From positions 220,001 through 284,000 of the forward strand of contig NZ_CP081155.1 of assembly GCF_025141175.1 (NCBI RefSeq): a DNA stretch of 64,000 bases. Direction: 5' to 3'. The position numbers and the translations under genes are program-made. Each line of letters starts with the position of its first letter. The first letter of the stretch is position 1. This stretch comes from Jannaschia sp. M317 (lineage in GTDB: Bacteria > Pseudomonadota > Alphaproteobacteria > Rhodobacterales > Rhodobacteraceae). This document shows, one piece after another, positions 52,022 through 60,132 of the stretch. The notes beneath the pieces are model-generated. The model saw nothing but the letters and a program-made list of their open reading frames with translations. It ran no database searches and was not told the DNA's origin.

Positions 52022-52186
52022 ATGGCCGTAGACGAGGAAGAAGGCTCCGTCATCCGGACCCGGAAACGGCGCTGGGTGACGGGCTTGCTTTGCTCGTTTC
52101 CCCAATATGCACCGCGACGCAGGCCTCCGACCGCGTCGCCGCGTGTCTTGCACCTTCCGTCGACCTGCGCCTGTCGCGCGGGCTAG
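52022..52186 (+). CDS. Possible small protein, 54 residues
   Basis: An open frame with a good GGGAGG site eight bases before its ATG. Product: acidic start MAVDEEEGSVIRT, a basic RKRRWVTG stretch, then a Pro/Arg-rich tail. The second half runs through a dispersed intergenic motif, which lowers the odds that it is coding, while the ribosome site raises them. Its stop overlaps the last bases of the convergent NuoE-NuoF gene by four. Confidence 0.3.
   Translation: MAVDEEEGSVIRTRKRRWVTGLLCSFPQYAPRRRPPTASPRVLHLPSTCACRAG
52083..52119 (+). repeat. Dispersed AAATATGCA motif, copy 6
   Basis: GCTTGCTTTGCTCGTTTCCC followed by CAATATGCACCGCGACG, inside the possible 54-residue frame. One base differs from the AAATATGCA core. 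Confidence 0.5.
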
Positions 52187-53880
52187 ACCTTGCCGCCCAC
52201 TTCCTGAGGGAAATGGCGCATCGTCAGGCGGATCGGGTTCGGCGCGGCTTGACCCAACCCGCAGATGGAAGCATCGACCATGGCCTGACTGATTTCTTCC
52301 AGCAGAGTGGTGTCCCACCGCTCCGCCTGCATCAGCTTGACCGCTTTTTCACAGCCGACCCGGCAGGGGGTGCATTGGCCGCAGCTTTCCGTCTCGAAGA
52401 AGCGCAGCATATTGAGGGCGGCGGCGCGGGCGCTGTCGTGATCCGACAGAACCACCACCGCCGCCGAGCCGATGAAGGACCCGTGCGGTTGCAGCGTGTC
52501 GAAGTCGAGCGGGACGTCAGACAGGGTCGCAGGCAGCAGGCCCGAAGACGGACCGCCGGGCTGATAGGCCTTGAAGGCGTGCCCGTCCAGCATCCCACCC
52601 GCCGCCGCGATCACGTCGGTGATGGTGGACCCGGCAGGCAAAAGGTGGACGCCCGGCTGTTTGACGCGGCCCGAAACGGAGTAGGAGCGCAGGCCCTTGC
52701 GTCCATTCCGTTCGACAGAAGACAGGATCTCTGGCCCTTCACGCAGGATGCGGGCGATCCAGTGGCAGGTCTCGATGTTGTGGACCAGGGTCGGCCGCCC
52801 GAACAGGCCGACCTGTGCCACATAGGGCGGGCGATGGCGGGGCAGGCCGCGCTTGCCTTCGATGCTTTCGATCATGGCGGATTCTTCGCCGCAGATGTAG
52901 GCCCCCGCCCCCCGGCGTAGATCGATGTAGCCGGGGGCGATCAGGCCCGCCGCTTCCAGAGCCGCGATTTCGGTGGCCAGGATGTGCAGCACGGCGGGGT
53001 ACTCGTCGCGCATGTACAGATAGATCCGCTCCGCCTCGACGGCCCAGGCGGCGATCAGCATCCCTTCCAGGAACAGGTGTGGGGTGCGTTCCAGGTAGTA
53101 GCGGTCCTTGAAGGTGCCCGGCTCTCCTTCGTCGCCGTTGACGGCCATGTAGCGGGGACCAGGATTGGCGCGCACAAAGCCCCATTTCTTGCCAGACGGG
53201 AAACCCGCCCCGCCGAGGCCGCGCAAGCCGGAGGCGGCGACCGTGTTCTGAACGGCCACCCAGTCGCCGCCGTCGCGCAGCTGCGCCAGCTGAGCGTAAC
53301 CGCCGTCTTTGCGGTAGACGGCGAGATCCTCGTAGGACGGGATGACGGGATGCAGGTCGCCTGCGTCGATGACCGCTTGCGCCGCTTGGGGCGTGGCGTG
53401 GTCGACGTGGCGGTGGCCGATCTCCAACACCGGAGCAGTGTCGCAACGGCCCATGCAAGGTGCGCGCAGGACGCGGACCTTTGCCGGGTCGTGGCCCGCC
53501 TCCAAGGCGTCGATCAGGGCCTCGGACCCGGCCAATTCGCACGACAGCGAGTCGCAGACCCGGATCGTCAGATCGGGCGGCACCGGGTCGTCTTCGCGCA
53601 GGGGGTCGAAATGGGCATAGAAGGTCGCGACCTCCCAGACTTCGGCCATCGACAGGCGCATCTCTTCGGCCAGGGCGCGCAGATGAGCTGCGGATTGGTG
53701 GCCGTGGGCATCCTGGATCAGATGCAGGAATTCGATCAGAAGATCGCGGCGGCGGGGACGGTCGCCCAGCAGGGCCTGCACCTCGGCCAGGGCGGCGTCG
53801 TCGTATTGGCGGCCCTTGGGCGTGGCGCGTCCCCTGCCCTTGCCGGATTTCCAGACGCCCTTTGTGGTCTCGTCGCGCAT
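52183..53880 (-). CDS. NuoE-NuoF fusion: NAD-reducing diaphorase subunit
   Basis: A 565-residue cytoplasmic protein. Residues 25-170 are a NuoE/24-kDa-type thioredoxin-like domain with [2Fe-2S] ligands Cys109, Cys114, Cys142, Cys146. Residues 180-560 are NuoF-like: NADH site GLGGAGFPSG (221-230), FMN loop NGDEGEPGTFKDR (248-260), and the [4Fe-4S] cysteines 500, 503, 506 and 540. Such fusions are the diaphorase of NAD-dependent formate dehydrogenases (FdsG+FdsB) and some hydrogenases. No catalytic subunit, fdhD or other nuo gene is next to it. It likely pairs with a subunit encoded elsewhere. Confidence 0.86.
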   Translation of the reverse strand: MRDETTKGVWKSGKGRGRATPKGRQYDDAALAEVQALLGDRPRRRDLLIEFLHLIQDAHGHQSAAHLRALAEEMRLSMAEVWEVATFYAHFDPLREDDPVPPDLTIRVCDSLSCELAGSEALIDALEAGHDPAKVRVLRAPCMGRCDTAPVLEIGHRHVDHATPQAAQAVIDAGDLHPVIPSYEDLAVYRKDGGYAQLAQLRDGGDWVAVQNTVAASGLRGLGGAGFPSGKKWGFVRANPGPRYMAVNGDEGEPGTFKDRYYLERTPHLFLEGMLIAAWAVEAERIYLYMRDEYPAVLHILATEIAALEAAGLIAPGYIDLRRGAGAYICGEESAMIESIEGKRGLPRHRPPYVAQVGLFGRPTLVHNIETCHWIARILREGPEILSSVERNGRKGLRSYSVSGRVKQPGVHLLPAGSTITDVIAAAGGMLDGHAFKAYQPGGPSSGLLPATLSDVPLDFDTLQPHGSFIGSAAVVVLSDHDSARAAALNMLRFFETESCGQCTPCRVGCEKAVKLMQAERWDTTLLEEISQAMVDASICGLGQAAPNPIRLTMRHFPQEVGGKV

Positions 53881-54124
53881 GGTATCCCCCCGTTTCGCCA
53901 GCGTGCTAGCAGACCCGCGCCTGCCGCCGCGGTGCGTTTGCGACACCGCCTGCCCTGTTTGCGGAGGCGCGGCGCGTCGGGCAAGGTAGGGCACCGACGC
54001 AAGTGGCAGAAATCGCCACCTGGCACCGCGCCGCACAGGGCGGGTGTTTCCGATCCGCGCCAGTGCCCTCTTTTCGTCCAACAGGGGGGATAGGGTGACG
54101 AGACTCAACCCGAGGGGACAGATC

Positions 54125-55198
54125 ATGCCCGCTCTTTTCGCCTATCTCGCGGCCCTCGGGCTGTCTGTCGCGCTGTTGCTCGCCGGGGCGGTCGCGGACG
54201 GACCTTGGGATTTCGCATCATTCGTCTGGATGGCGATCGTGGTCGCGGCGCTGGATCACCTGATGCCCGCAGGCGACCGCGCCCCCAGCGAACGGCAGGC
54301 GCGCGCGCTGACGCTGGGGCTGGCGCTGGTGCATTTTCCCTTGCTGGCCCTGGCGGTCTGGGCCCTGGCGCAGGGGGGACCGGCGGTGAACTGGGTCTTC
54401 TATTTCGCAGCGACCGGATTGTTCTTCGGCCAGATCATGAACTCCAACGCGCATGAGCTGATCCATGCGGGGGGGCGTCTGCGGCGGGGGCTTGGTCGCT
54501 GGATCTATGTGACACTGTTGTTCGGGCATCAAACCACCGCGCACCCCGGCATCCATCACCGACTGGTGGCCACGCCAGAGGACCCCAACACCGCACGACT
54601 GGGTGAAAGCTGGTGGCGGTTCTGTTTTCGCGCCTGGCATCATTCGTTCTGGGACGGGTTGGCGCTCGAAAAGGGCCGTCAACGGCAGAAGGGGCGCGCG
54701 GGCTGGGACCGGCGGAACCCCTATTGGATCTATCTGGGCGGCGGTTGGCTGGCGATGGCGCTGGCCTGGGGCACGCTGGGCTGGCGGGGGCTGGCGGCTT
54801 ATGTCGCGCTTTGCCTGCTGGCGCAGAGCCAGCTTTTGATCACGGATTACGTGCTGCACTATGGCATGCGGCGCCGCTGGCTGGGCGACAAATGGGAACC
54901 TGTGGGGCCAGAGCACAGCTGGAACGCGCCCCATGTCGTCACCAATCTGCTGACCCTGCATGCGCCGCGTCATTCCGACCATCATGCGCATCCCACACGC
55001 GGTTTTGAGGCGCTGACGATCGAGGATGGCCAACCGCAGCTGCCCTATTCGCTGCCGGTGATGGTGACCTTCGCGCTTTGGCCCTGGTGGTGGCGGCGGA
55101 TGATGAACCCGCGCGTCGCAGCCTTGCATCAGGGGGTGGACAGCCCGGCTGCACCCGGCAAGGGTGCCCCCGAAGGAGACCCCACATGCGCCGCGTGA
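54125..55198 (+). CDS. alkB: AlkB-type alkane/xylene monooxygenase (fatty acid desaturase-like)
   Basis: A 357-residue integral membrane di-iron hydroxylase. The His boxes are present: HELIH (110-114), H-PGI-HH (140-145) followed by the AlkB motif ATPEDPNTARLGESWWRF, and RHSDHHAHPTR near 305. The NYxEHYG-like motif is TDYVLHYGMRRR. Terminal hydroxylation of alkanes or related chains is the expected activity, with electrons from rubredoxin or a ferredoxin not seen here. Six or so transmembrane segments. Its 3-prime end overlaps the next gene by 13 bases. Confidence 0.86.
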   Translation: MPALFAYLAALGLSVALLLAGAVADGPWDFASFVWMAIVVAALDHLMPAGDRAPSERQARALTLGLALVHFPLLALAVWALAQGGPAVNWVFYFAATGLFFGQIMNSNAHELIHAGGRLRRGLGRWIYVTLLFGHQTTAHPGIHHRLVATPEDPNTARLGESWWRFCFRAWHHSFWDGLALEKGRQRQKGRAGWDRRNPYWIYLGGGWLAMALAWGTLGWRGLAAYVALCLLAQSQLLITDYVLHYGMRRRWLGDKWEPVGPEHSWNAPHVVTNLLTLHAPRHSDHHAHPTRGFEALTIEDGQPQLPYSLPVMVTFALWPWWWRRMMNPRVAALHQGVDSPAAPGKGAPEGDPTCAA

Positions 55199-55590
55199 TC
55201 CCGTTCCTGATTGCAGTCGCCGTCGCAGCCCCGGCCTGGGCCGAACGCGTCGTCACATCGCAGGAGTTCGAGCAGATGGTCCATGGCAAGACCCTGCATT
55301 TCGACCGCCACGGCCGGGCCTTCGGAGCGGAGCAGTATTTCACCGACAAGCGCGTGATCTGGGCGTTCGAAGGCGGCCAGTGCCAGCGCGGGATCTGGTT
55401 CGAAAATGCGCGGGGCGAGATCTGTTTCGTCTACGACGACGACCCTGCGCCGCAATGCTGGGACTTCATCGAGATGCCCGGCGGTGCCTTTCATGCGCGA
55501 CACGTGGGCGACCCGCCGTCGGACGATCTGATCACGCGGTCCGTGGATGATTTGGCGCTGGATTGCCCGCTGCCCGATCTGGGTGTCTAG
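55186..55590 (+). CDS. Secreted 134-residue protein overlapping alkB
   Basis: Signal peptide MRRVIPFLIAVAVAAPAWA, then a compact mature domain with TSQEFEQMVHGKTLHFDRHG, a Cys pair region (GGQCQRGIWFENARGEICFVY) and DPAPQCWDFIEMPGGAF. Four Cys in total may form disulfides. The pattern is reminiscent of small alphaproteobacterial periplasmic proteins with a lipocalin-like strand series, but I give no name. It starts 13 bases inside alkB, with GAAGGAG before the ATG, implying translational coupling. Its stop overlaps the convergent xseA stop by four bases. Confidence 0.78.
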   Translation: MRRVIPFLIAVAVAAPAWAERVVTSQEFEQMVHGKTLHFDRHGRAFGAEQYFTDKRVIWAFEGGQCQRGIWFENARGEICFVYDDDPAPQCWDFIEMPGGAFHARHVGDPPSDDLITRSVDDLALDCPLPDLGV

Positions 55591-57206
55591 AACAGGCTGC
55601 CCTGGTCCTTTGGCGGGGTTTTCGATTTCGGCTTGGCAGGGCGCGCGCCGCCGGTGACCGCATCGACCCGGTCATCGCCCGCGAATTGCAGCGTCACCTG
55701 TCCCGCCGCCCGTGCCCCCGCCGCGTCGCTGACGACCGTGTCAGCGGCCCAGACCACCGCAAAGCCCCGCTCCAACGTGCGTTCATAGCCCAGAGATTCG
55801 CGCATCCGGTCCAGCGCGGCCAGACGCGCCACCTGCGTCGCCTGCCGGGTCTGCGCGACCGAGGACAGCCGTTGCAGTGCCGTCGTCAGGCGGGTCCCGT
55901 CGCGGGTGGCGCGCCGGGCCAACGGCTCGGGCGTCAGACGCCGGGCCAGCCGGTCGAGATCGCGGCGCGCCTGGGGGAAGCCCCGAATGCCCTGCCGATC
56001 CAAGGCCGCGGTCAAGGTCGCGGCGCGGGTGCGCGCGCGCGCCGCCTTGTCGCGCAGCGCCATGTCCAACCGCGCCGACAGCGCCGCCAGCCGCGCGCGT
56101 TCCGCCCCCATCCGATCGCCCAGAGTCAGCCGGGCCTCTACCCGCGACAGACGCAGGCGGGCCTGACCGATCCGGGCCTCCAACGCGGCGGGCAGACGGG
56201 TCGCCAGGGCGTCCGTCCGGGCGCGGGGTCGGTCCATCAAGGCGGCAGGTCGCGGCAAGCCGCGCGACAGGTCCGCCAATCTCTGCCGCCGTGCGCGCAC
56301 CTGCGCCTCGGCGGCGCGCAGCTGTCTGCGACCCAGATCCTCGACGGCGGCCAACAGGTCTGCGCGGACCGGGACGGCCCTTTCGGCGGCGGCGGTGGGC
56401 GTGGGCGCGCGGTGATCGGCCGCATGGTCGATCAGGGTCGTATCCGTCTCATGGCCGACGGCAGAGATCAGGGGAATACGGCTGTCGGCTGCGGCGCGCA
56501 CGACGATTTCCTCGTTGAACCCCCAGAGGTCCTCGATCGACCCGCCCCCGCGCGCCACGATCAACAGGTCGGGACGCGGGATCGGCCCGCCCTGCGGCAG
56601 GGCATTGAAGCCCCGGATTGCATTGGCCACCTCGGGCGCCGAGGCCCGTCCCTGCACCGCCACGGGCCAGATCAGCACGTTCCGGGGAAACCGGTCGGCC
56701 AGCCGGTGCAAAATGTCGCGGATCACCGCACCCTGCGGCGATGTGATGACCCCGATCACGTCCGGCAAAAAAGGCAGCGGCTGTTTGCGCGATGGCTCAA
56801 ACAGGCCTTCCGCCGCAAGTTGGGCGCGGCGCTTTTCCAGCATCGCCATCAGGGCACCCGCGCCCGCGACCTCCATCTTGTCGACGTTCAGGTTGTATTT
56901 CGACTGCGCACCAAAACCGGACAGCTTGCCGGTGACAACGACCTCCATCCCCTCTTCGGGAGTGACCGACAGCTGCGTAAGCTGCCCCTTCCAGGTGGTG
57001 CAGGCCAGCACGTTCCGGTCATCTTTGATGTCGTAATACAGGTGCCCGGATCGCGCGCGAAAGATACGCCCGATTTCGCCACGCACCCGGATACGCCCGA
57101 AAGTCCCCTCCAACGTGCGCTTTACCGCGCCGGAGATTTCCGAGACGGTGAACTCGGCCTCGTTGCGGCCACGTGCGGGGCCATCGTCGTCGATCAGGTC
57201 ATCCAT
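55587..57206 (-). CDS. xseA: Exodeoxyribonuclease VII large subunit
   Basis: Degrades single-stranded DNA from either end together with XseB. The 539 residues show the OB domain (about 20-120: EFTVSEISGAVKRTLEGTFG, RVRGEIGRIFRARSGHLYYD), the catalytic core (about 130-330, with RGGGSIEDLWGFNEEIVVRA and SAVGHETDTTLIDHAADHRA) and a long Arg/Ala-rich coiled-coil (about 340-480). The last 35 residues are a basic tail. No xseB nearby. Divergent from purD across 150 bases. Confidence 0.95.
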   Translation of the reverse strand: MDDLIDDDGPARGRNEAEFTVSEISGAVKRTLEGTFGRIRVRGEIGRIFRARSGHLYYDIKDDRNVLACTTWKGQLTQLSVTPEEGMEVVVTGKLSGFGAQSKYNLNVDKMEVAGAGALMAMLEKRRAQLAAEGLFEPSRKQPLPFLPDVIGVITSPQGAVIRDILHRLADRFPRNVLIWPVAVQGRASAPEVANAIRGFNALPQGGPIPRPDLLIVARGGGSIEDLWGFNEEIVVRAAADSRIPLISAVGHETDTTLIDHAADHRAPTPTAAAERAVPVRADLLAAVEDLGRRQLRAAEAQVRARRQRLADLSRGLPRPAALMDRPRARTDALATRLPAALEARIGQARLRLSRVEARLTLGDRMGAERARLAALSARLDMALRDKAARARTRAATLTAALDRQGIRGFPQARRDLDRLARRLTPEPLARRATRDGTRLTTALQRLSSVAQTRQATQVARLAALDRMRESLGYERTLERGFAVVWAADTVVSDAAGARAAGQVTLQFAGDDRVDAVTGGARPAKPKSKTPPKDQGSLF

Positions 57207-57356
57207 GGCGTCTGTCTAGCGGCGCGGCACGGCCGGCACTAGGTCCCGAATCCCCCGCCCCGACAGGCGGCCCGGCACAGGCAGGCCAATGGCATCCACC
57301 TTGTCCTGCGTCCCTTCGCCCCCTACACCGCCCCTGCGACGAAAAAGGGGCAGGCC

Positions 57357-58613
57357 ATGAACATTCTCATCCTCGGATCGGGCGGACGTGAACACGCCCT
57401 GGCCTGGGCCGTGCAGCAGAACCCGAAATGCGACCGCCTGATCGTCGCCCCCGGAAATGCGGGCATCGCTCAGATTGCAGAATGCGCCGATCTGGACATC
57501 CTGGACGGGGCCGCGGTTGCCGACTGGGCCTGTGAGGAAAGCATCGATTTCGTGATCGTCGGGCCCGAAGCCCCCTTGGCCGAAGGCGTGGCCGACACCC
57601 TGCGCACCGCCGGGATTGCCGTCTTCGGACCCTCCCGGCAGGCGGCGCGGCTGGAGGCATCCAAGAGCTTCACCAAGGAGATCTGTGCCGCCGTCAACGC
57701 ACCGACGGCGGCCTATGGGCGGTTCGACGACCTGGCCTCTGCCCGTGCCTATCTGGCCGCGCAGCCGATCCCGATCGTGATCAAGGCGGACGGCCTGGCC
57801 GCCGGCAAGGGCGTCACCGTGGCCGAAACCAGGGCCCAGGCAGAGGCGGCGCTGGCCGATATCTTCGACGGGGCCCACGGGCGCGCCGAGGTCGTCATCG
57901 AAGCCTTTCTCACCGGGGAGGAGGCGTCGTTCTTCTGTCTCGTCGATGGTGAAACGGTGCTGCCCCTGGGCACCGCCCAGGATCACAAGCGGGTCGGCGA
58001 AGGCGACACCGGCCCGAACACCGGCGGCATGGGGGCCTATTCGCCCGCCCCTGTGATGACACCCCAGGTCGAGGCCCGCGCGCTGGACGAAATCGTGCGC
58101 CCGACAATGTCGGAAATGGTCCGGCGCGGCACGCCATTCCAGGGTGTTCTCTTTGTCGGATTGATGATCGACGCGGGCGCGCCGTCACTGGTGGAATACA
58201 ATGTCCGTTTCGGCGATCCGGAATGCCAGTGCCTGATGATGCGGCTGGGCGGTCAGGTTCTGGACCTGCTCCTGGCCTGCGCCGAGGGTCAGTTGGACCG
58301 GGCGCAGGTGCATTGGGCCGAGGATCACGCGCTCTGCGTCGTCATGGCTGCGGCAGGGTATCCGGGCAGCTATGCCAAAGGCGGTGCCATCTGCGGCCTC
58401 GACGCGCTGCCCAGCGACAGCCGCAACATGGTGTTCCACGCGGGCACCGCGCGGCGTGATGGGCAGACGGTGGCCGCCGGAGGACGGGTCCTGGGCGTCA
58501 CCGCCCGCGGTGACACCCTGTCGGAGGCCCGCGACCGCGCCTATGCCATGGTCGACGGTGTTGATTGGCCGGACGGGTTTTGCCGCCGCGACATCGGCTG
58601 GCGGGCCTTGTGA
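57357..58613 (+). CDS. purD: Phosphoribosylamine-glycine ligase (GAR synthetase)
   Basis: ATP-dependent ligation of glycine to phosphoribosylamine in purine synthesis. The 418 residues fit the family. N-terminal GSGGREHALAWAV (about 7-19), PEAPLAEGVADTL, ATP-grasp region IVIKADGLAAGKGVTVAET (about 139-157), TGGMGAYSPAPVMTPQ and the magnesium site YNVRFGDPECQ near 281. The ATG follows GGGGCAGGCC. A long non-coding stretch follows it. Confidence 0.95.
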   Translation: MNILILGSGGREHALAWAVQQNPKCDRLIVAPGNAGIAQIAECADLDILDGAAVADWACEESIDFVIVGPEAPLAEGVADTLRTAGIAVFGPSRQAARLEASKSFTKEICAAVNAPTAAYGRFDDLASARAYLAAQPIPIVIKADGLAAGKGVTVAETRAQAEAALADIFDGAHGRAEVVIEAFLTGEEASFFCLVDGETVLPLGTAQDHKRVGEGDTGPNTGGMGAYSPAPVMTPQVEARALDEIVRPTMSEMVRRGTPFQGVLFVGLMIDAGAPSLVEYNVRFGDPECQCLMMRLGGQVLDLLLACAEGQLDRAQVHWAEDHALCVVMAAAGYPGSYAKGGAICGLDALPSDSRNMVFHAGTARRDGQTVAAGGRVLGVTARGDTLSEARDRAYAMVDGVDWPDGFCRRDIGWRAL

Positions 58614-59228
58614 CCTGACAGGCGCGTTTATCCCAAGCGGAACGGCGCCTTGCTTTGTTGCCGGTCTGGTCGCTGCACCTTGCAGTCCGATTTCTGGGCT
58701 GACGCTGCCGCACGAACTCAGGTCGGTCCGGCTGTATGATCGCCACAGGTCAGAGGTTGCGTCTCGGCCAAACCGTTGGCACTCAGTTGAAGCAGCCTTG
58801 TCAGGGGGCCCGTCCCGGAGGATCAGCCCATGGCCGACCTCCGCCCGACGCTGACAGCAGCGACCGTTCAAGTGTGTTTTACTTGGCGCGCCCGTCGATT
58901 TTTTCCCCGTCGGCGTAGGCCGACTCCCCCCCTGAGCGTCCGACTCACCCCGTCATAGCGACCTGTCCCCTCACCTTTGTTGCGGTTTCGCAGGGGTCGA
59001 TAACGCCCGCGTGAGGCCTTGTCGCGCGGGCGTGAGGGGGGTGCGGGGCGGAGAGGTATTTGTGCATATGTGCACGCTTATCGCGCCATTCTCACGGGTT
59101 CGTTTGTTGAATGTCAGGTCCGCAAGGCGCAAATAGGGTTCATCAGCAGGGCAACACACACCGCGCCCCGCACCAAACCCAAACGGGCCCGCCGCAACCA
59201 CAGGGTCCACCAAAAAAGGACTAACGTT
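58614..59228. other. Long intergenic region, 615 bases
   Basis: No gene is supported. It holds a T-run (58899-58904), a stem GTCGGC/GCCGAC with a GTAG loop at 58909-58924, and a GTGCA-TATG-TGCAC dyad at 59062-59075. The last 120 bases have a lower G+C and probably carry the promoter of the secreted protein gene at 59229. Frames on either strand lack ribosome sites or domain-like composition. Confidence 0.4.
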
Positions 59229-59567
59229 ATGAAAACCCTCATCATCTCCGCCCTCGTCGCTTCCGCCGCTCTGACCGGTGCCGCCTCCGCTCAGGTCGGA
59301 TCGGGCGCTGCCGCCGCCATCGCACACTTCAACCAGGACGTGGACGTCGCGAACGACGCCGTTTCGCTGATCAACCTGGACGGCGACCGGGTCGTCGTCT
59401 CCAGCCGCTCGGGCGGTCTGGGCGCAGTCTTCGCCCTGTTCAACTCGGACGCCGACGTGGCCAACGATTTCACCGGCCAGAACGGCGCAACGCTGGTCGC
59501 CACGACCCCGGCCTACAACGCCGACATCTTCGCCGAGATCGAGCGTCAGCGCGAACTGGACGACTGA
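59229..59567 (+). CDS. Small secreted repeat protein, 112 residues
   Basis: Signal peptide MKTLIISALVASAALTGAAS with cleavage after SAQ. The mature chain contains two related units: HFNQDVDVANDAVSLINLDG and LFNSDADVANDFTGQNGATL, each with a D-V-A-N-D core. Acidic and without Cys. AAGGA precedes the ATG. No family recognised. It sits alone between long non-coding regions and is followed by a terminator, so it is an independent unit. Confidence 0.75.
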   Translation: MKTLIISALVASAALTGAASAQVGSGAAAAIAHFNQDVDVANDAVSLINLDGDRVVVSSRSGGLGAVFALFNSDADVANDFTGQNGATLVATTPAYNADIFAEIERQRELDD

Positions 59568-59673
59568 TCGACTAGCCAACCCCTCGCGGTCCGGGTGCCT
59601 CCCCGCCCGGACCGCGCGACGCGCTTCACTCCCCTACCCGGTTTCCCTTTCCGAGGTGCGTTGCGGCACGCGG

Positions 59674-59714
59674 CCCCCGTCAGAGCGTCTGCTCGGCGGG
59701 GGTCGCTTTGTTTT
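59674..59714 (+). terminator. Intrinsic terminator after the secreted repeat protein
   Basis: CCCCC (59674-59678) pairs with GGGGG (59698-59702) with an inner GAGC/GCTC stem, followed by TTTGTTTT. A stronger but T-less stem, CGCGGTCCGGG/CCCGGACCGCG (59585-59616), precedes it. Confidence 0.65.
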
Positions 59715-60077
59715 CGGGGGTCAACGTCCGCCGCGCGCCATGAAGGGCATTCAGGGCGAGCGAACCTGGTTTCCGTTCCGGATTGCCGGGGCACGCCGGA
59801 GCAGGGCGCGGCTGGTTCCGAGGCGCTAAGCCGGTGCAGCGCCCATTGGGCACGCCCAATTTCGACGCGACTCCCAGACCCACCCTCGCGGGAAGCACCG
59901 CGGCTGTGTCCGCGCCCTGGCCGGAATGCAGATGGCCCGGAGCAGCGAGGCGGCCAGGGCGCGCACATGCCTCGGCCCTGTTGCCGGCCAGAACACGCGC
60001 CCGGAGCCTGGGATGGCAACGGGACGGACAACGGCCGTGAGGGTCGGCGCACCATCCCGGGATCAGGCGAGAAAAAA
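59715..60077. other. Non-coding gap between two terminators
   Basis: About 360 bases bounded by a plus-strand terminator and the minus-strand odc terminator. Frames crossing it on either strand run through both hairpins and lack ribosome sites. I see no gene, tRNA or repeat in it. Confidence 0.4.
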
Positions 60078-60101
60078 GGCCGAGGGGGCGTCCCCTCGGC
60101 C
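60078..60101 (-). terminator. Intrinsic terminator for ornithine decarboxylase gene
   Basis: Ten-base stem GGCCGAGGGG / CCCCTCGGCC with a four-base loop; on the minus strand it is followed by TTTTTTC. Confidence 0.88.
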
Positions 60102-60132
60102 ATAACGTCGAAATGCGGCGCGACACCGGTGG

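Noticed and set aside
58909..58924. GTCGGC-GTAG-GCCGAC stem as purD terminator
   Set aside because: It is 300 bases after the purD stop and has no T-run on its downstream side on either strand.
58614..59228. Possible tRNA or small RNA in the long gap after purD
   Set aside because: No CCA-ready acceptor stem or GTTCGAATC-type T-loop sequence was found; only short isolated stems.
59680..60126. 148-residue minus-strand frame between the secreted protein and odc
   Set aside because: It runs through both the odc terminator hairpin and the opposing terminator, with no ribosome site.
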